Assembly (NCBI GenBank): GCA_963843065.1
Contig: CAWJKX010000080.1
Location: 7,295 to 71,294, forward strand
DNA: 64,000 nt
Reading direction: 5' to 3'
Source of the DNA: JAGVPT01 sp963843065
Lineage (GTDB): Bacteria > Bacteroidota > Ignavibacteria > UBA10030 > UBA8401
The position numbers were made by a program, and so were the translations under genes. Every line of letters begins with the position of its first letter. The first letter of the stretch is position 1. The notes beneath the pieces were generated by a model. The model searched no databases. It saw only the letters and a list, made by a program, of their open reading frames with translations, and was not told where the DNA came from. Shown here piece by piece: positions 30,753 to 41,224 of the stretch.

Positions 30753-30929
30753 GCTGTAAGAGCAGAGCCAATCCAAAGTCGCTTCTCCCGAATTAGCAAC
30801 ATGACAACAAACGATCAGCACCCATGGCGGGATGCTTCGCTTTCACACCCGCCTGCTCACGAAAGTGTAGGAATATTTCGAGCAAAAATCAAGCGAAGCG
30901 TTTTGTGGGTAGTGGATAAAATGGTTAGA

Positions 30930-31001
30930 TGTCGGACACCTTCTTCACTTGTTGCACCGGACATTTCATCACGCCGCGATTCCCGGAAAAGGTGTTCGAC
31001 A
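30930..31001. repeat. 72-bp palindromic element with 11-bp inverted ends, copy 1
   Basis: Ends are TGTCGGACACC and GGTGTTCGACA, an 11-bp inverted repeat with one mismatch that extends outward (AGA/TCT). The interior shares spaced blocks with the copy at 63910 (TTCTT, ACCG, ACGCCGCGAT, TCCCGGA). It lies between uvrC and the kinase gene. It is too short to code for a transposase; a MITE or REP-like element is the best reading. Confidence 0.8.
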
Positions 31002-31050
31002 TCTACTGCAAACGTAAAGCGTCGTCCTTATTCAACGCAACCGCGTCCGT

Positions 31051-32931
31051 TCATTTCTCTTCCTTCACCGGTTCCTCAAAGTACTCTCGTATTTTTGCCG
31101 CAACTTTTTCTCCGACGATCTCGGCCAGCTGCGTCTCGGTAGCAAACTTCACTCCCTGCACCGATCCAAACACTTCCAGCAATTCTTTCGCCCGCTTCTT
31201 CCCTATTCCTTCAATAAGGTCGAGTTCGGTTTGGAGCGTTCGTTTATCCCGCAGCGAACGATGGAAGGTTATAGCGAACCGGTGAGCTTCATCGCGGATT
31301 TGCTGCAAAAGGCGAAGCGCCGAAGAAGTCTTTGGGATGGGGACAGGATCGCTCTCATTCGGCACGAACACTTCCTCAAGCCGTTTTGCCAGGCTGATGA
31401 TCGGCTGTGATTGAAGCGACAATCCATTCAACACTTCGCACGCACTGGAAAGCTGCCCCTTCCCGCCGTCGACCATAATCAGATCGGGCAATGGCAGCAG
31501 TTCTTCGACCACGCGCGAGTATCGGCGGCGGATGACTTCTCTCATGCTTGCAAAATCGTCGACGAGGTTTTCTTCGGCTGTAGTCCGGATTTTGAATTTG
31601 CGATAGTCGCTTTTCTTCGGCCTGCCGTCTTCAAAGACAACCATCGATGCAACCGTTTCCGTTCCCTGGAGGTGCGAGATGTCAAAGCACTCGATGCGGC
31701 GCGGGGGATTTTGTAAGCGCAGATCCCTCTGCAGCGACTGGACCGCATGAGGGATGAAATCTTCCCGTTTCATTTTTTGCAGCTTCAACTCATCCAGGAG
31801 ATATTTTGCATTCTTGCGGCACATCGCCAGAAGTTTTGCCAGCTCCCCCTCAACCGGCGCTACCACATCCACGGATTTTCCCCGCTGGCCGGTGAGCCAT
31901 TCTTTCGCAGTGTCGCCCGATTCGATCGGCGACGAGAGCACCACTTCCGATGGGACATCGTTCGACTCGAGATAATACCGCTGCACGAGCGCTTCGATAA
32001 CCTCCGATTCGCTTTTGCCTTCAACCTTGCTTATGTAATAATGCTGCCTGCCGAGGATTTTTCCTTCCCGGATTTTAAACACGACGCCGCACGCATCGTC
32101 CCCTTCCGCAGCGACTGCGATAATGTCCCGGTCGTGCAGTTCGATGTCCACGATTTTTTGGTTCGAGGAATAGACTTCGAGTTCCCGCATGCGATTTCTA
32201 AGTACGGCAGCGTCTTCAAATTTCAATTCCGCGGCTGCCGATTTCATTTGCATATCGAGAGATTCGATAACGCTGTTGCTTTTGCCGAGCAGTACCTGGG
32301 CAACATGGTCGATCATTTGATTGTAGCGTTCTTCCGACACCAATCCCTCGCACGGCCCTTCGCATTTCTTGATATGATAATCGAGGCAGACACGCGTTTT
32401 TTTCTTATCGATGAATTCATGGTCGATGTGGAAGTTACAGCTTCTGATCATGAAGATATCGCGCACGGTCTTCAACGCCGACCGCATCGTGTGGACGTCC
32501 GTGTAGGGACCAAAGTAGCGCGATCCGTCGCGGGACACCCGGCGTGTAACAAAAACGCGGGGGTACGGTTCTTTGGTAATAACGATGTATGGATAACTTT
32601 TGTCGTCTTTCAGGTTGACGTTGTAGCGCGGCTTCTTCGATTTGATAAGGTTCGCCTCGAGGATGAGCGCTTCGACTTCCGAATCGGTCGTGATGATTTC
32701 AACGTCGGAGACTTTCTCGACCATTAACGCAATGCGCGGATCGAGCACACGCGACTTGTGAAAATACTGCCGCACTCTGTTGCGGAGGATTTTCGCCTTG
32801 CCGACATAGAGAACGATCCCTTCCTTGTCTTTAAACTGGTACACTCCCGGCGAAACAGGGAGATTGCTCAGCTTTTCGTCGAGCGAGATATCTTCTTTCG
32901 CGAAGGAGATTATTTTTTCGTGATCGGACAT
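31051..32931 (-). CDS. uvrC: excinuclease ABC subunit C
   Basis: A 626-residue nucleotide-excision-repair nuclease with all expected parts. The N-terminal GIY-YIG domain reads SPGVYQFKDKEGIVLYVGKA with the following arginine in ILRNRVRQYF. The UVR motif is around residues 200-235, and the C-terminal RNase H-like domain carries FDISHLQGTETVASMVVFEDG and DLIMVDGGKGQLS. The tandem helix-hairpin-helix (LDLIEGIGKKRAKELLEVFG) closes the protein. It makes the dual incisions around DNA lesions with UvrA and UvrB, which are not in this window. The frame is intact; methylmalonyl-CoA epimerase lies 12 nt upstream, so the two are probably one transcript. Confidence 0.97.
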   Translation of the reverse strand: MSDHEKIISFAKEDISLDEKLSNLPVSPGVYQFKDKEGIVLYVGKAKILRNRVRQYFHKSRVLDPRIALMVEKVSDVEIITTDSEVEALILEANLIKSKKPRYNVNLKDDKSYPYIVITKEPYPRVFVTRRVSRDGSRYFGPYTDVHTMRSALKTVRDIFMIRSCNFHIDHEFIDKKKTRVCLDYHIKKCEGPCEGLVSEERYNQMIDHVAQVLLGKSNSVIESLDMQMKSAAAELKFEDAAVLRNRMRELEVYSSNQKIVDIELHDRDIIAVAAEGDDACGVVFKIREGKILGRQHYYISKVEGKSESEVIEALVQRYYLESNDVPSEVVLSSPIESGDTAKEWLTGQRGKSVDVVAPVEGELAKLLAMCRKNAKYLLDELKLQKMKREDFIPHAVQSLQRDLRLQNPPRRIECFDISHLQGTETVASMVVFEDGRPKKSDYRKFKIRTTAEENLVDDFASMREVIRRRYSRVVEELLPLPDLIMVDGGKGQLSSACEVLNGLSLQSQPIISLAKRLEEVFVPNESDPVPIPKTSSALRLLQQIRDEAHRFAITFHRSLRDKRTLQTELDLIEGIGKKRAKELLEVFGSVQGVKFATETQLAEIVGEKVAAKIREYFEEPVKEEK

Positions 32932-32943
32932 ATTCGTTGGTGC

Positions 32944-33369
32944 TTATGCCTTCTTTGAATCAATCGGTTGACTAAGCTCAATAAGCACTCCGTTCGTCGA
33001 CTTAGGATGCATGAATGCCACGCGACAGCCCCCGCCCCCTAAAAATGGCGCCTCGCTTGCAAAACGAAATCCGAGTTTCTTTAACCGCTCAATTTCTTTT
33101 TCGATATCGTCGACCTCCAAACAAATATGGTGAATTCCTTCGCCCCGCTTCTCGATGAACGTGGTAATGGCCGAACCGGCGCCGGAAGAATCGGCAGCTT
33201 CGATCAATTCAATGGAGCTTTCCCCGAGCTGGTACAACGACACTGTCGCATTTTGCTCTTCTATCTTTTCGGTGCGTGGAAAATCATTTCCCAAGAGCTT
33301 TGAAAAAAGCTCTTTTGACAGTCCGAGATTTTTCACCGCAATACCAATATGTGCAACCCGCTTGACCAT
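32944..33369 (-). CDS. mce: methylmalonyl-CoA epimerase
   Basis: A 141-residue VOC-fold enzyme. The first half begins VAHIGIAVKNL, where the His is a metal ligand. The second half carries GIHHICLEVDDI with the next ligand, and the C-terminus has GVLIELSQP with the Glu ligand. It interconverts (R)- and (S)-methylmalonyl-CoA in propionate/succinate metabolism. It sits directly upstream of uvrC without a functional link, as often seen in compact genomes. Length and motif order match the family; related glyoxalase-fold proteins are the only alternative. Confidence 0.9.
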   Translation of the reverse strand: MVKRVAHIGIAVKNLGLSKELFSKLLGNDFPRTEKIEEQNATVSLYQLGESSIELIEAADSSGAGSAITTFIEKRGEGIHHICLEVDDIEKEIERLKKLGFRFASEAPFLGGGGCRVAFMHPKSTNGVLIELSQPIDSKKA

Positions 33370-33415
33370 GGAGATTCACTCTATATTATGATGCTTGTGA
33401 TCTGATACTCACCTT

Positions 33416-33462
33416 GCAAAATAAGAAAGCGCAGGCAATGAAACAAACTCAGCCTGCGCTTT
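33416..33462 (-). terminator. intrinsic terminator of the T9SS repeat-protein gene
   Basis: On the minus strand AAAGCGCAGGC pairs with GCCTGCGCTTT around a 15-nt loop, then CTTATTTTG follows. It lies just downstream of the stop at 33540. Confidence 0.85.
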
Positions 33463-33539
33463 GATGAATTATCCGCAGAAGAAACGGATGAAACGCTTAA
33501 CAACCGACCGTTTAATCCCTTCGCCCACCGTTCATGATG

Positions 33540-36500
33540 CTACTTAATCATTAGCATCTTTTTAGTTTGGACAAAATTCTCAGCGGTCAATCGGTAAAAA
33601 TAGACGCCGCTTGCGACAGTCGAATTGAAATGGTTCTTGCCGTTCCATTCAACAGAATGTGTTCCGGCATTCATGATATTGTCTACCAAAGTTGCCACTT
33701 CTTCACCCAGTGAATTATAGATCTTCAGCGATACACGCGATGATGCGGGAATTTCAAACTGAATTTTTGTTGAAGGGTTGAATGGGTTCGGATAGTTTTG
33801 CTCGAGTACCGAACTCTGACGGAACAGAGTTACCATTCGATGCAATTCCGGATACCGTTCCGGAAAACGCGGCAATAGTTCCGCCGGCGCTGACTGTCCA
33901 GCCGTAGATATTCGAGCCGTTCGCGCCAAAATCCAAATGATTCAGGCTGCCGATAGAGCCGGTAAATGACGGTGCCCAATTCGCTCCAAAGTTTGTGCTT
34001 CGGTATACCGAGCCTCCCACCGCTGCAAAGAAATCACTCCCCAATCCTGAAAAACCGGCCACAAAACCGCTGCCGCCAATCGAAACAGGCGACCACGTAA
34101 ATCCCCCATCAGTCGTCCGCGCAGTCGCACCGGAATCGGACCCCGCCAGTCCGTATTGTGCACTGCTGAAATTAACGGCGACGCTGTTCGTAAAGGGGAC
34201 CGGGCTCGACGACCATGTAGTACCGCCGTCGGTTGAGCGATAGACTTTGGCTGAACTGGTGCCAAACCAAATATCGCTTGTGCCGAATGTGGCCAATGAA
34301 TTATTCCAGCCGGCTTCATTGCCAACCTGAAACGGCCCGCTGCCGGGCGACCACGTCGATCCTCCATCGGTCGTTTTCAAAAAGGTCCAACTTCCTCCAA
34401 CCGGATCACCAACAGCGATGCCGTTGCTCGCATCGAACATTTTAATCCCGTCGATGAAACCGCCGGAAAGTGTGTAGACATTCGTCCAATTTACGCCGGC
34501 ATTAGTCGTTTTGTAAATGAACGTTGAGTCGCCCGGCGTCGTCGACACAAAGGCAGTGTTCGCATCGAGAGCATTGATGACATAGATATCCGCATTGCCA
34601 ATTGCACCGCCGCCTACCGGTTTCCAGGTGCTTCCTCCATTTGTCGTCGTCAACACCTGTGCTTCATTTCCAGCCGTCCACGCGATCAAAGGGCTGACCG
34701 CCTTCACCGAAGCTAAGTTCGTGTTAATGCCTGAATTTTGAACAGTCCATCCCGGCGATACATTGGATGAAGGAGCCGTCGAAAATACGCCGCGGCCATG
34801 GGTGAATGCAAAAAGAGCATTCGTGCCATTCTGAACTACAAGTTCATCCGTAGGAATGTACGAAGGCATGCCGGAATTGTAAGGCGACCACGCCGTACCA
34901 TTGTTCGTCGTTTGGTATACGCCGGTTTCAGTCCCCACGTACTGCGTTGAGGAAGAGTTCGGGTCGATGACAAGAGAATGTACCGGGACATTCGGAAGAT
35001 TTTGAGAAATGTCCGACCACGTGGACCCTTGGTCCGTGGAATACCAAACATGGCGCGAGGTCAGTGTTCCGCTTGTATTATAGCCGCCATAGCAGGCGAA
35101 GAGCCTGTTTTTGTTGTTAAGGTCGACGGTAATACGACGCACCCAGCCGCTGTTGTTTCCGACCGGAGTAATATCCTGCCATGCAGTGTCCCTCGCTGAC
35201 GGATTCAAATTTGTGCAGCGGAAAATTCTCCCGTCCGTTGTTCCGGCAAATGCCAGATAATTCGATTGTGGATTCACAATAGCAACTGCACTTACATTGC
35301 CAATAGATAATACACCGCTCGCGGCTGTCCATGAAGCAGCCGAATTGCTTGTAAGCCAGACTTTAGTAGAACCTGCTATCAGCACGCTGGAGTTTTCAGG
35401 ATTTATCGCAAACGGCGCGATAAACAAACACGTACTTGAATTGTTCGCATCGCTCAAACCGTTCACACAATTGGTCCAGTTTACGCCGCCATTGGTTGTT
35501 TTCGCCATCGATAGATAAACATATTCTTCATACGATACCAGACTGTTTGTTTGATCTTGAGCCGTATACCCCCCATCTCCACTGACCGACTCTGTCCACG
35601 TCGAACCACTGCCGCTGTACTTCAAATGACCGTTGTCCTGAGTCCCGCCGTAATAGGTGGGCCCATTTGTAAAAACAGCACCGCTATAAAATTGCGTGAT
35701 CGCCAGACCATTATTAAGGCTTGCCCAATGCAAGCCCGCGTCGGTCGTTTTGTAAACTCCCCCGTCGTCCCCTTCAATAATTGTATTTGCATTGTTCTTG
35801 TCAAACACGATGGCATGATGGTCGCAATGAACATACGGCTCTCCGTACGATGGGTCCCAGAACGACACCTGCGACCAACTATTGCCGCCGTCGGTCGATT
35901 TCATGAGATCAATGCCTCCGACGTAAATGTTGTTTGAATTAAAAGGGTCGACGGCAATGACATTGTCATACCATCCCTGGTCTTTCAAATACGATAATCC
36001 TCCGGTTGATGCAATTTTCTGCGGAGTATTAAGTTTTATCCACGTTGCGCCGGCATCCATCGATTTGAAGATACCTTTCAATCCCGCATCCCCGCTGGTG
36101 GATAGATCTGTCGATTCAAATACAGCGAGTATGGTATTGGGATTGTTTGGATCTTGGGTGAACGCAATCCTCCCGTAATTGCTAGTCGGTAAATTCGAAG
36201 TAATTTTCGACCACGGTAGTACCCCACTTGTCGTTCGATAGATGCCTCCGAGTGCCGATCCGTTGCTTTCAACGGCAAAGACAATGACCGTTGGAGAAAT
36301 TGCGATAACATCGCAAGGATTGAAATAGTTCGTCGTGTCGATCCGTTGAACTGATTTTGGTCCACGACGTTCCGTTGTTTGTTGACATGAACAAACCGCC
36401 GGAATAAGTATATTCGCCCCCCCCGTATTTGACTGTGAAATCTTTCGTCGCCGCATAAATATTTCCCGACGGATCGGCCGCCATTTTCAAGACATTCCTG

Positions 36501-37123
36501 AAATCAGTTACCGAAGCACCTATAGTACTCGGCAGCAAGATCCACGTATCGCCAAAGTCGGTAGTTTTATAAATTCCGCCGCCGTACACCGCATCCTCGT
36601 TCAGCCATCCTTCACCCGTCCCGGCGTAGACCACGTTGGTGTTCGTCGGGTCCATCACCATTGAACCAATCGCCATAACATCAGCCGTATCTGATTTTGG
36701 AACCCACGATGCTCCCCCATCGGTGCTTTTCCATATTCCGCCGGACACAGATCCGATGAGGATTTGATCACTGTTTGCCGGATTAATAACAATTGAACGG
36801 ACCCTCCCTCCAATATTGCCGGGACCCAACGCGGACCATGTTGATGCGGAAATTTTGCGCAAAGTCTTAGCACTTTTTAATCGTTGATTCGTGTAGCTGA
36901 CCGCTTCCCGCCGAAGTTGCTGGAGATCCAGGTTTTGCTTATTGCCGGCGAGGATTGCGTACCTGTATCGATAAGCGGCATCGGGATTATCACGGTCGCC
37001 GGGAGCAGATTCCAGTAGATCGTCATCCTCGCGTGGACCCTTTCGTTCGGAAGGCCTCTGAATAAGCAGAAATGCCGCTATGGCAATAATAACGGATAAA
37101 ACAAAAACGAATTTTTTCGTGAC
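33540..37123 (-). CDS. secreted BNR/sortilin-type repeat protein with T9SS sorting domain (two frameshifts)
   Basis: A large exported protein of roughly 1,190 residues. It starts with a membrane/signal helix (KKFVFVLSVIIAIAAFLLI), then many beta-propeller BNR/VPS10-like repeats with the recurring pattern IYKTTDxGxTW or WxSTDGGxTW, as in photosynthesis-stability-factor and sialidase-like folds. It ends with a type IX secretion sorting domain (LEQNYPNPFNPST ... SGVYFYRL ... KKMLMIK). Extra bases near 33807 and near 36390 break it. No normal start codon is found: GGAG sits at ideal spacing before a GTC at 37123, which may be a miscalled GTG. It probably goes to the cell surface; the ligand is unknown. 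Confidence 0.85.
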
Positions 37124-37132
37124 TGGGTCTCC

Positions 37133-37153
37133 GGTTAATGGTTAATGGCTGAA
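37133..37153. repeat. short 7-nt repeat upstream of the T9SS protein
   Basis: GGTTAAT, GGTTAAT and the degenerate GGCTGAA stand in tandem at 37133, 37140 and 37147, in the leader of the repeat-protein gene. The period matches the other spacer arrays. Confidence 0.55.
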
Positions 37154-37292
37154 GAACCTACAGAATTTGTTTGAAAAGAATCCGACGGGAAGAACCTGCG
37201 CACTACACATCATCAAGCGTTGACGACGTGAAATCACTTCTGAAATAATACCTATTTCAGAAAGTAATGTCAAGAAATGAGGGTAGCGGCCG

Positions 37293-38207
37293 TCACTGAG
37301 AGGAAATGACATTCCGTTTCAGATACTTTACAAGCTCGGCATAGTTGGAAACGGCAATCCCTCCGAGGACAAACGCAGCACCGACGAATGTTCTTGGAGA
37401 AAGTTCTTCCCCCAAAACGATCACTCCCAGGACAACGGCAATGATCGGCGTAATAAATGAGGTAAGCGAAAGAATCACGGCTTCGACTCTTTTAAGAAGC
37501 CAAAAATAACTGACGAAGGTTGCAACCGACCCAAAAATTCCCAAATAGAATATCGCAAGAATTGCATGCGCCGTAAAATCAACCTTCGAAAAGTCTTCAA
37601 GCGCCGCACTCGCCGCCAACAACAGCACTGCTCCCACAAGCATCGGCACGAAGGTGATCGCGAATGGATGAATCGAATGGCCGTGCTTCTTGATGACGAT
37701 GACGGAATATGCCTGAAGAATCGCGCTCGCCAGAATTGCCGCCATTCCCCACGACGTGTTCGGTCCGGAGATATGAATATCGTTTGAAAAAATTTCAAGG
37801 ATGCCAAAGAAACCGAGCACGATGCCCGATATTTTCCAGACGGTTATTTTTTCATTTGGAAGGAAGAGATACGCAAAGAGGGCTACCATGAACGGATAGA
37901 TCGAGAAAACGATGGACGTTAAACCGGACGGAATAAACTGCTCGCCCCAGTAGACCAGCGCAAAGGGGAGGCTGAACGACGTGAGCGCGACAATCACATA
38001 GAACATGCGTTCGCTTCGATTGAACGGAATTTTCACGCCGCGTACCTTGATCAACGTAAACAGCAAAGCGCTGGCTACAAGAAAACGGCAACCCGCCGCC
38101 AAGAAGGGCGTCATCGTTTCCAACCCTATCTTGATGACGAGCCACGTCGATCCCCAAATACTGCAGACCAAGAAGTATGACAGATAAACGCGGAGTCGTT
38201 CGCTCAT
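37293..38207 (-). CDS. EamA-family (DMT) transporter
   Basis: A 304-residue inner-membrane protein with about ten hydrophobic helices arranged as two EamA repeats. The first opens with SYFLVCSIWGSTWLVIKIGL and the second with SWGMAAILASAILQAYSVIVIKK. The drug/metabolite transporter superfamily exports amino acids, nucleotides or other metabolites; the substrate cannot be called here. Its ATG follows the stop of the upstream DUF1015 gene without a gap, so translation is probably coupled. The frame is intact and the length is normal. Confidence 0.9.
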   Translation of the reverse strand: MSERLRVYLSYFLVCSIWGSTWLVIKIGLETMTPFLAAGCRFLVASALLFTLIKVRGVKIPFNRSERMFYVIVALTSFSLPFALVYWGEQFIPSGLTSIVFSIYPFMVALFAYLFLPNEKITVWKISGIVLGFFGILEIFSNDIHISGPNTSWGMAAILASAILQAYSVIVIKKHGHSIHPFAITFVPMLVGAVLLLAASAALEDFSKVDFTAHAILAIFYLGIFGSVATFVSYFWLLKRVEAVILSLTSFITPIIAVVLGVIVLGEELSPRTFVGAAFVLGGIAVSNYAELVKYLKRNVISSQ

Positions 38208-39489
38208 TCAGTCTGCCATCTTATTGAGGACTAAGCCGGAAAGAAGCTTGGGGTAAAAGAAGGTCGATTTTTGGGGCATCGTCTGACCGGCCTTCGCGAC
38301 GGCGCGCACCTGGCCGATCTTCGTCGGGTTCACGACGAATGCCACCTGCGCCACCCCGTTTACCATTTCATTTTCGCACTCAGCGACGCTCTGGATGTAA
38401 TGGATGTTCAGCTTTTTCTCCTGTGCTTCGACAGAGATGCCGAGCACATTGCCGAGGAAATACGAATGAAGGAGCACGACGTCGAGGTCCTTCACCTCGG
38501 CGGGCAGCGACAGTGAAACCAAAGAGTCAACTGCCCCACGATCTTTCAAAGATGCTATCCAGTACTTTGCAGCTGCATTGACGATAATTCCATAGGCATA
38601 CCGCGAATACGACCCAAGCGCCTTCATCATCGCCTCTTGCGAAGAAAATTCTGTAAGCGTAAAATATTTTTGAACCGTCGATGAAAACTCTTTCCAGTCA
38701 AACTTTGGCAGGCTGTGGATAACGCGGTGCGTCGGAAAGATAACCAGGCCCTCGTCGTCGAGGTTCGTGAAGAACATCATAACATAATTATACAGCTCTG
38801 TCCCGTTATGGTTAGGGTTTTGAGACTTCATCAGGTTTCTGTAAGCGAGTGCGGTCTCATACCGGTGATGGCCGTCTGCGATCAACACCTGCTTCGGTTT
38901 CACCTCTTGCGCGATTTTTTCAATCGTCCGGCTCTCGGTAATCACCCAAAGCTGGTTCCGGACATTCTCAAACGTAACATCCACGGCAGCCGGCGTTGAG
39001 TACAGATGGATTAATAATGCCGTCAACGTTCTTTGCCGCATCGGAATAGAGGCTGAAGATCTGGCTAAAATTTGAATTGGTCGCTTTAAAAAGTTTGAAC
39101 CGGTCTTCCTTCGCTTTCGACAGCGTTTTCTCGTGAGGAAGTACGATTCCCTTTTCAAATTCCTCCAGGTGGCAAAGCGCGATGAAGCCTTTTCGTTGAA
39201 TTGTAGCTCCTGTCGTCGTTGTAAAAGTTTGAACAAGAGGATAAATCGCCGGGTGCTCTTCTCGCGCAAGGACGTGTTCCTCCTGCCATTCGTTGAACGA
39301 TTTTGCGGCAGCGGAATATCGGTCTTCCTCACGGCCGAGGATTAACCGTACGATGTTGTGTGCGTCTTTGTCGTACAGTTGATTTTGCTGTTCCGGCGAA
39401 ATAACATCGTACGGAGGAGCCACAACAGTATTAATATTGACCTTGGTTTGGTTGTATCGGATTCCGCGAAACGGTCTTATGATCGGCAT
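38208..39489 (-). CDS. DUF1015 family protein (frameshifted)
   Basis: A cytosolic protein of about 426 residues. The start is MPIIRPFRGIRYN followed by APPYDVISPEQQNQLYDKDAHNIVRLILG, the strongly conserved opening of DUF1015. Other family blocks are FSLYSDA, VLIADGHHRYETALAYR and VIFPTHRVIHSL. One extra base lies between about 38985 and 39010, near CTGTACTC. The family has no settled biochemical role, though it is often encoded near serine-biosynthesis genes; I see no such neighbour here. It stands between era and the EamA transporter. Confidence 0.85.
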
Positions 39490-39518
39490 AGAGTTTTGTC
39501 GATTGATGTGAAGTCGTT

Positions 39519-39553
39519 ACATTTTCGATTTACGATTTGCAATTTTCAATTTG
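39519..39553. repeat. 7-nt array (CRATTTK) in the era-DUF1015 spacer
   Basis: Five heptamers, ACATTTT, CGATTTA, CGATTTG, CAATTTT and CAATTTG, follow each other from 39519. Letters vary while the period stays seven. A second, different heptamer array follows 40 bp away. Confidence 0.75.
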
Positions 39554-39592
39554 GAACATCTCGCGTGTAGATTGCATGTTTCTCATTTTTTT

Positions 39593-39634
39593 CTTTTCAC
39601 TTTTCACTTTTAACTTTTCACTTTTAACTTCCTA
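39593..39634. repeat. 7-nt array (CTTTTCA/CTTTTAA) reaching the era stop codon
   Basis: Six heptamers begin at 39593, 39600, 39607, 39614, 39621 and 39628. The first five alternate CTTTTCA and CTTTTAA; the sixth is CTTCCTA, which contains the era stop codon (CTA, 39632-39634, on this strand). This is the cleanest of the spacer arrays. Confidence 0.85.
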
Positions 39635-40540
39635 CTTATTCTCGTACCCCAACCTCCTCAGCCACGCATCCTCACCCCGCCAATTCTCTCTTACTTTCAC
39701 ATGGAGTTCAAGAAACACGGAATGGCCGAGAAAGGCTTCAATGTCCTTTCGTGCCTTCTCGCCGACCGATTTTAATGCCGAGCCTCCTTTGCCGATGAGA
39801 ATTCCTTTCTGCGACTGCCGCTCGACAAAAATTTCGGCGCTGATGAAATGCTTCTTCTTTTCCCGTTCATTGAACGCAACAATATCGACCGTTGTCGAAT
39901 ACGGAATTTCCTGCGAGAACTGGTCGAAAATTTTTTCCCTGATAATTTCACCGACGAAGAATTTTTCGGGCGCTGCACTTACCATGTCTGCCGGATAGTA
40001 CGGCGGATGATCGGGTAAATAACGGACTATTGTCGATATCAGGTCTTCAGTTCCGTCGTTGTTGAGCGCGGAGAGCGGAAGAATCTCTTCGAACGGAAAC
40101 ACTTTGCTGAACCTCTCAATCATCGGAAGAAGTTCAGCCTTTTCTACCCTGTCGATTTTGTTGATCGCAAGGAACGTCTTTTTCTTTGCACCTCGAATCT
40201 TTTCGAGCGCCGTCTCATCCTTTTGATATATTCCGTTCTTTATCTTTTCCGCGTCGACAAGCAGCAGGACAACATCGGCTTCATCGAGGGCCGACGAGGA
40301 ATAGTGCATCATCACCTCCTGCAGCAAATACCTTGGTGTGATAATTCCCGGTGTATCGAGGAACACGATCTGATAATTTTCTCCCGTTAAAATTCCGAGA
40401 ATTTTATGCCGCGTCGTCTGAGGCTTATCAGTAACAATGGAAATCTTCTGTTTCAGCAGCGTGTTCATCAGCGTCGATTTGCCGACATTCGGCTCGCCGA
40501 CTAAGGCAACGTATCCTGCTTTGTGGGGTGTTGTTTCCAT
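39632..40540 (-). CDS. era: GTPase Era
   Basis: A 302-residue ribosome-assembly GTPase. G1 is GEPNVGKST (about residues 14-22), then the G2 region with TTRHKILGI, G3 DTPG, and G4 NKID. The C-terminal KH domain carries RQSQKGILIGKGGSALKSVGEKARKDIE, which binds the 3' end of 16S rRNA. I took the ATG at 40540 (METTPHKAGYVAL); an upstream in-frame start adds 13 residues of poor quality. The frame is intact. Downstream is the heptamer-rich spacer and then DUF1015; upstream is a 260-bp gap before gcvH. Confidence 0.95.
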   Translation of the reverse strand: METTPHKAGYVALVGEPNVGKSTLMNTLLKQKISIVTDKPQTTRHKILGILTGENYQIVFLDTPGIITPRYLLQEVMMHYSSSALDEADVVLLLVDAEKIKNGIYQKDETALEKIRGAKKKTFLAINKIDRVEKAELLPMIERFSKVFPFEEILPLSALNNDGTEDLISTIVRYLPDHPPYYPADMVSAAPEKFFVGEIIREKIFDQFSQEIPYSTTVDIVAFNEREKKKHFISAEIFVERQSQKGILIGKGGSALKSVGEKARKDIEAFLGHSVFLELHVKVRENWRGEDAWLRRLGYENK

Positions 40541-40802
40541 TTCTTGGGTTAATATACCTATAAATGGAAAGAGTTTCAATGAAGGGCGGGTTAACCCTTC
40601 GTGTCCTTAACGACCTTTACGGTTTTTCTTTTAACCGGCAAGGACGCAAAGAATGCTAAGGCAGCCAAAATGTATCGGGGATGTGGCGTTTACGGTTTAG
40701 AGAAGAAATTCGAAGTGAGTGTCAAATTCAAAATCGGACAACGACCCGTCGACGGAAAATTTTCATTTGAACAAATACGACAAAAGCCCGTCGCTCCAGA
40801 AT

Positions 40803-41183
40803 CTACTTCGCAACCAATTTCTTGTATGCGGCAACATCCATCAGCAGATCGAGTTCGGCCGGCTTTTCAATCTTCACTTTAATCATCCAGCCTTGCTCGT
40901 ACGGATCTTTGTTCACGAGTTCTGGAGAATCATGTATTTTCTTATTTACTTCCAATACTTCTCCCGTAACGGGAGAATAAAGGTCTGAGACAGCTTTTAC
41001 CGCTTCAACCGTACCGAAAGCCTGGCTGTATTCTACTCTTTTTCCCGCTGCCGGCAATTCGACGAAAACGATATCTCCCAATTCCCCTTGCGCGTAATCG
41101 GTGATGCCGATGTACCCGGCGCCCGCCTCAACGCGAATCCATTCATGGTCTTTGGTATATTTCAATTTTTCAGGAAAATTCAT
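40803..41183 (-). CDS. gcvH: glycine cleavage system H protein
   Basis: A 126-residue lipoyl carrier protein. The lipoyl-lysine is Lys63 in GTVEAVKAVSDLYSP, followed by the family block VTGEVLEVNKKI and the C-terminal DPYEQGWMIKVK. I chose the ATG at 41183 because AAAGG sits five bases upstream; a GTG lies 6 nt earlier. It shuttles the aminomethyl group between the P, T and L proteins of glycine cleavage, none of which are in the window. Its neighbours accC and accB are biotin-dependent, a functional contrast but also a swinging-arm carrier theme. Confidence 0.95.
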   Translation of the reverse strand: MNFPEKLKYTKDHEWIRVEAGAGYIGITDYAQGELGDIVFVELPAAGKRVEYSQAFGTVEAVKAVSDLYSPVTGEVLEVNKKIHDSPELVNKDPYEQGWMIKVKIEKPAELDLLMDVAAYKKLVAK

Positions 41184-41224
41184 ATGCACCTTTCTCTTTC
41201 GATGTCAACGGAAACAAAGAACCC

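Noticed and set aside
31747..32727. 326-codon plus-strand open frame
   Set aside because: It lies entirely opposite uvrC, which has full conserved motifs; the antisense frame has no recognisable domain and no ribosome site.
41173..41189. Shared AGGTGCATATG leader before gcvH and the 22.8-kb pilin-like gene
   Set aside because: Eleven matching bases around a ribosome site are expected by chance among dozens of genes; no further similarity.
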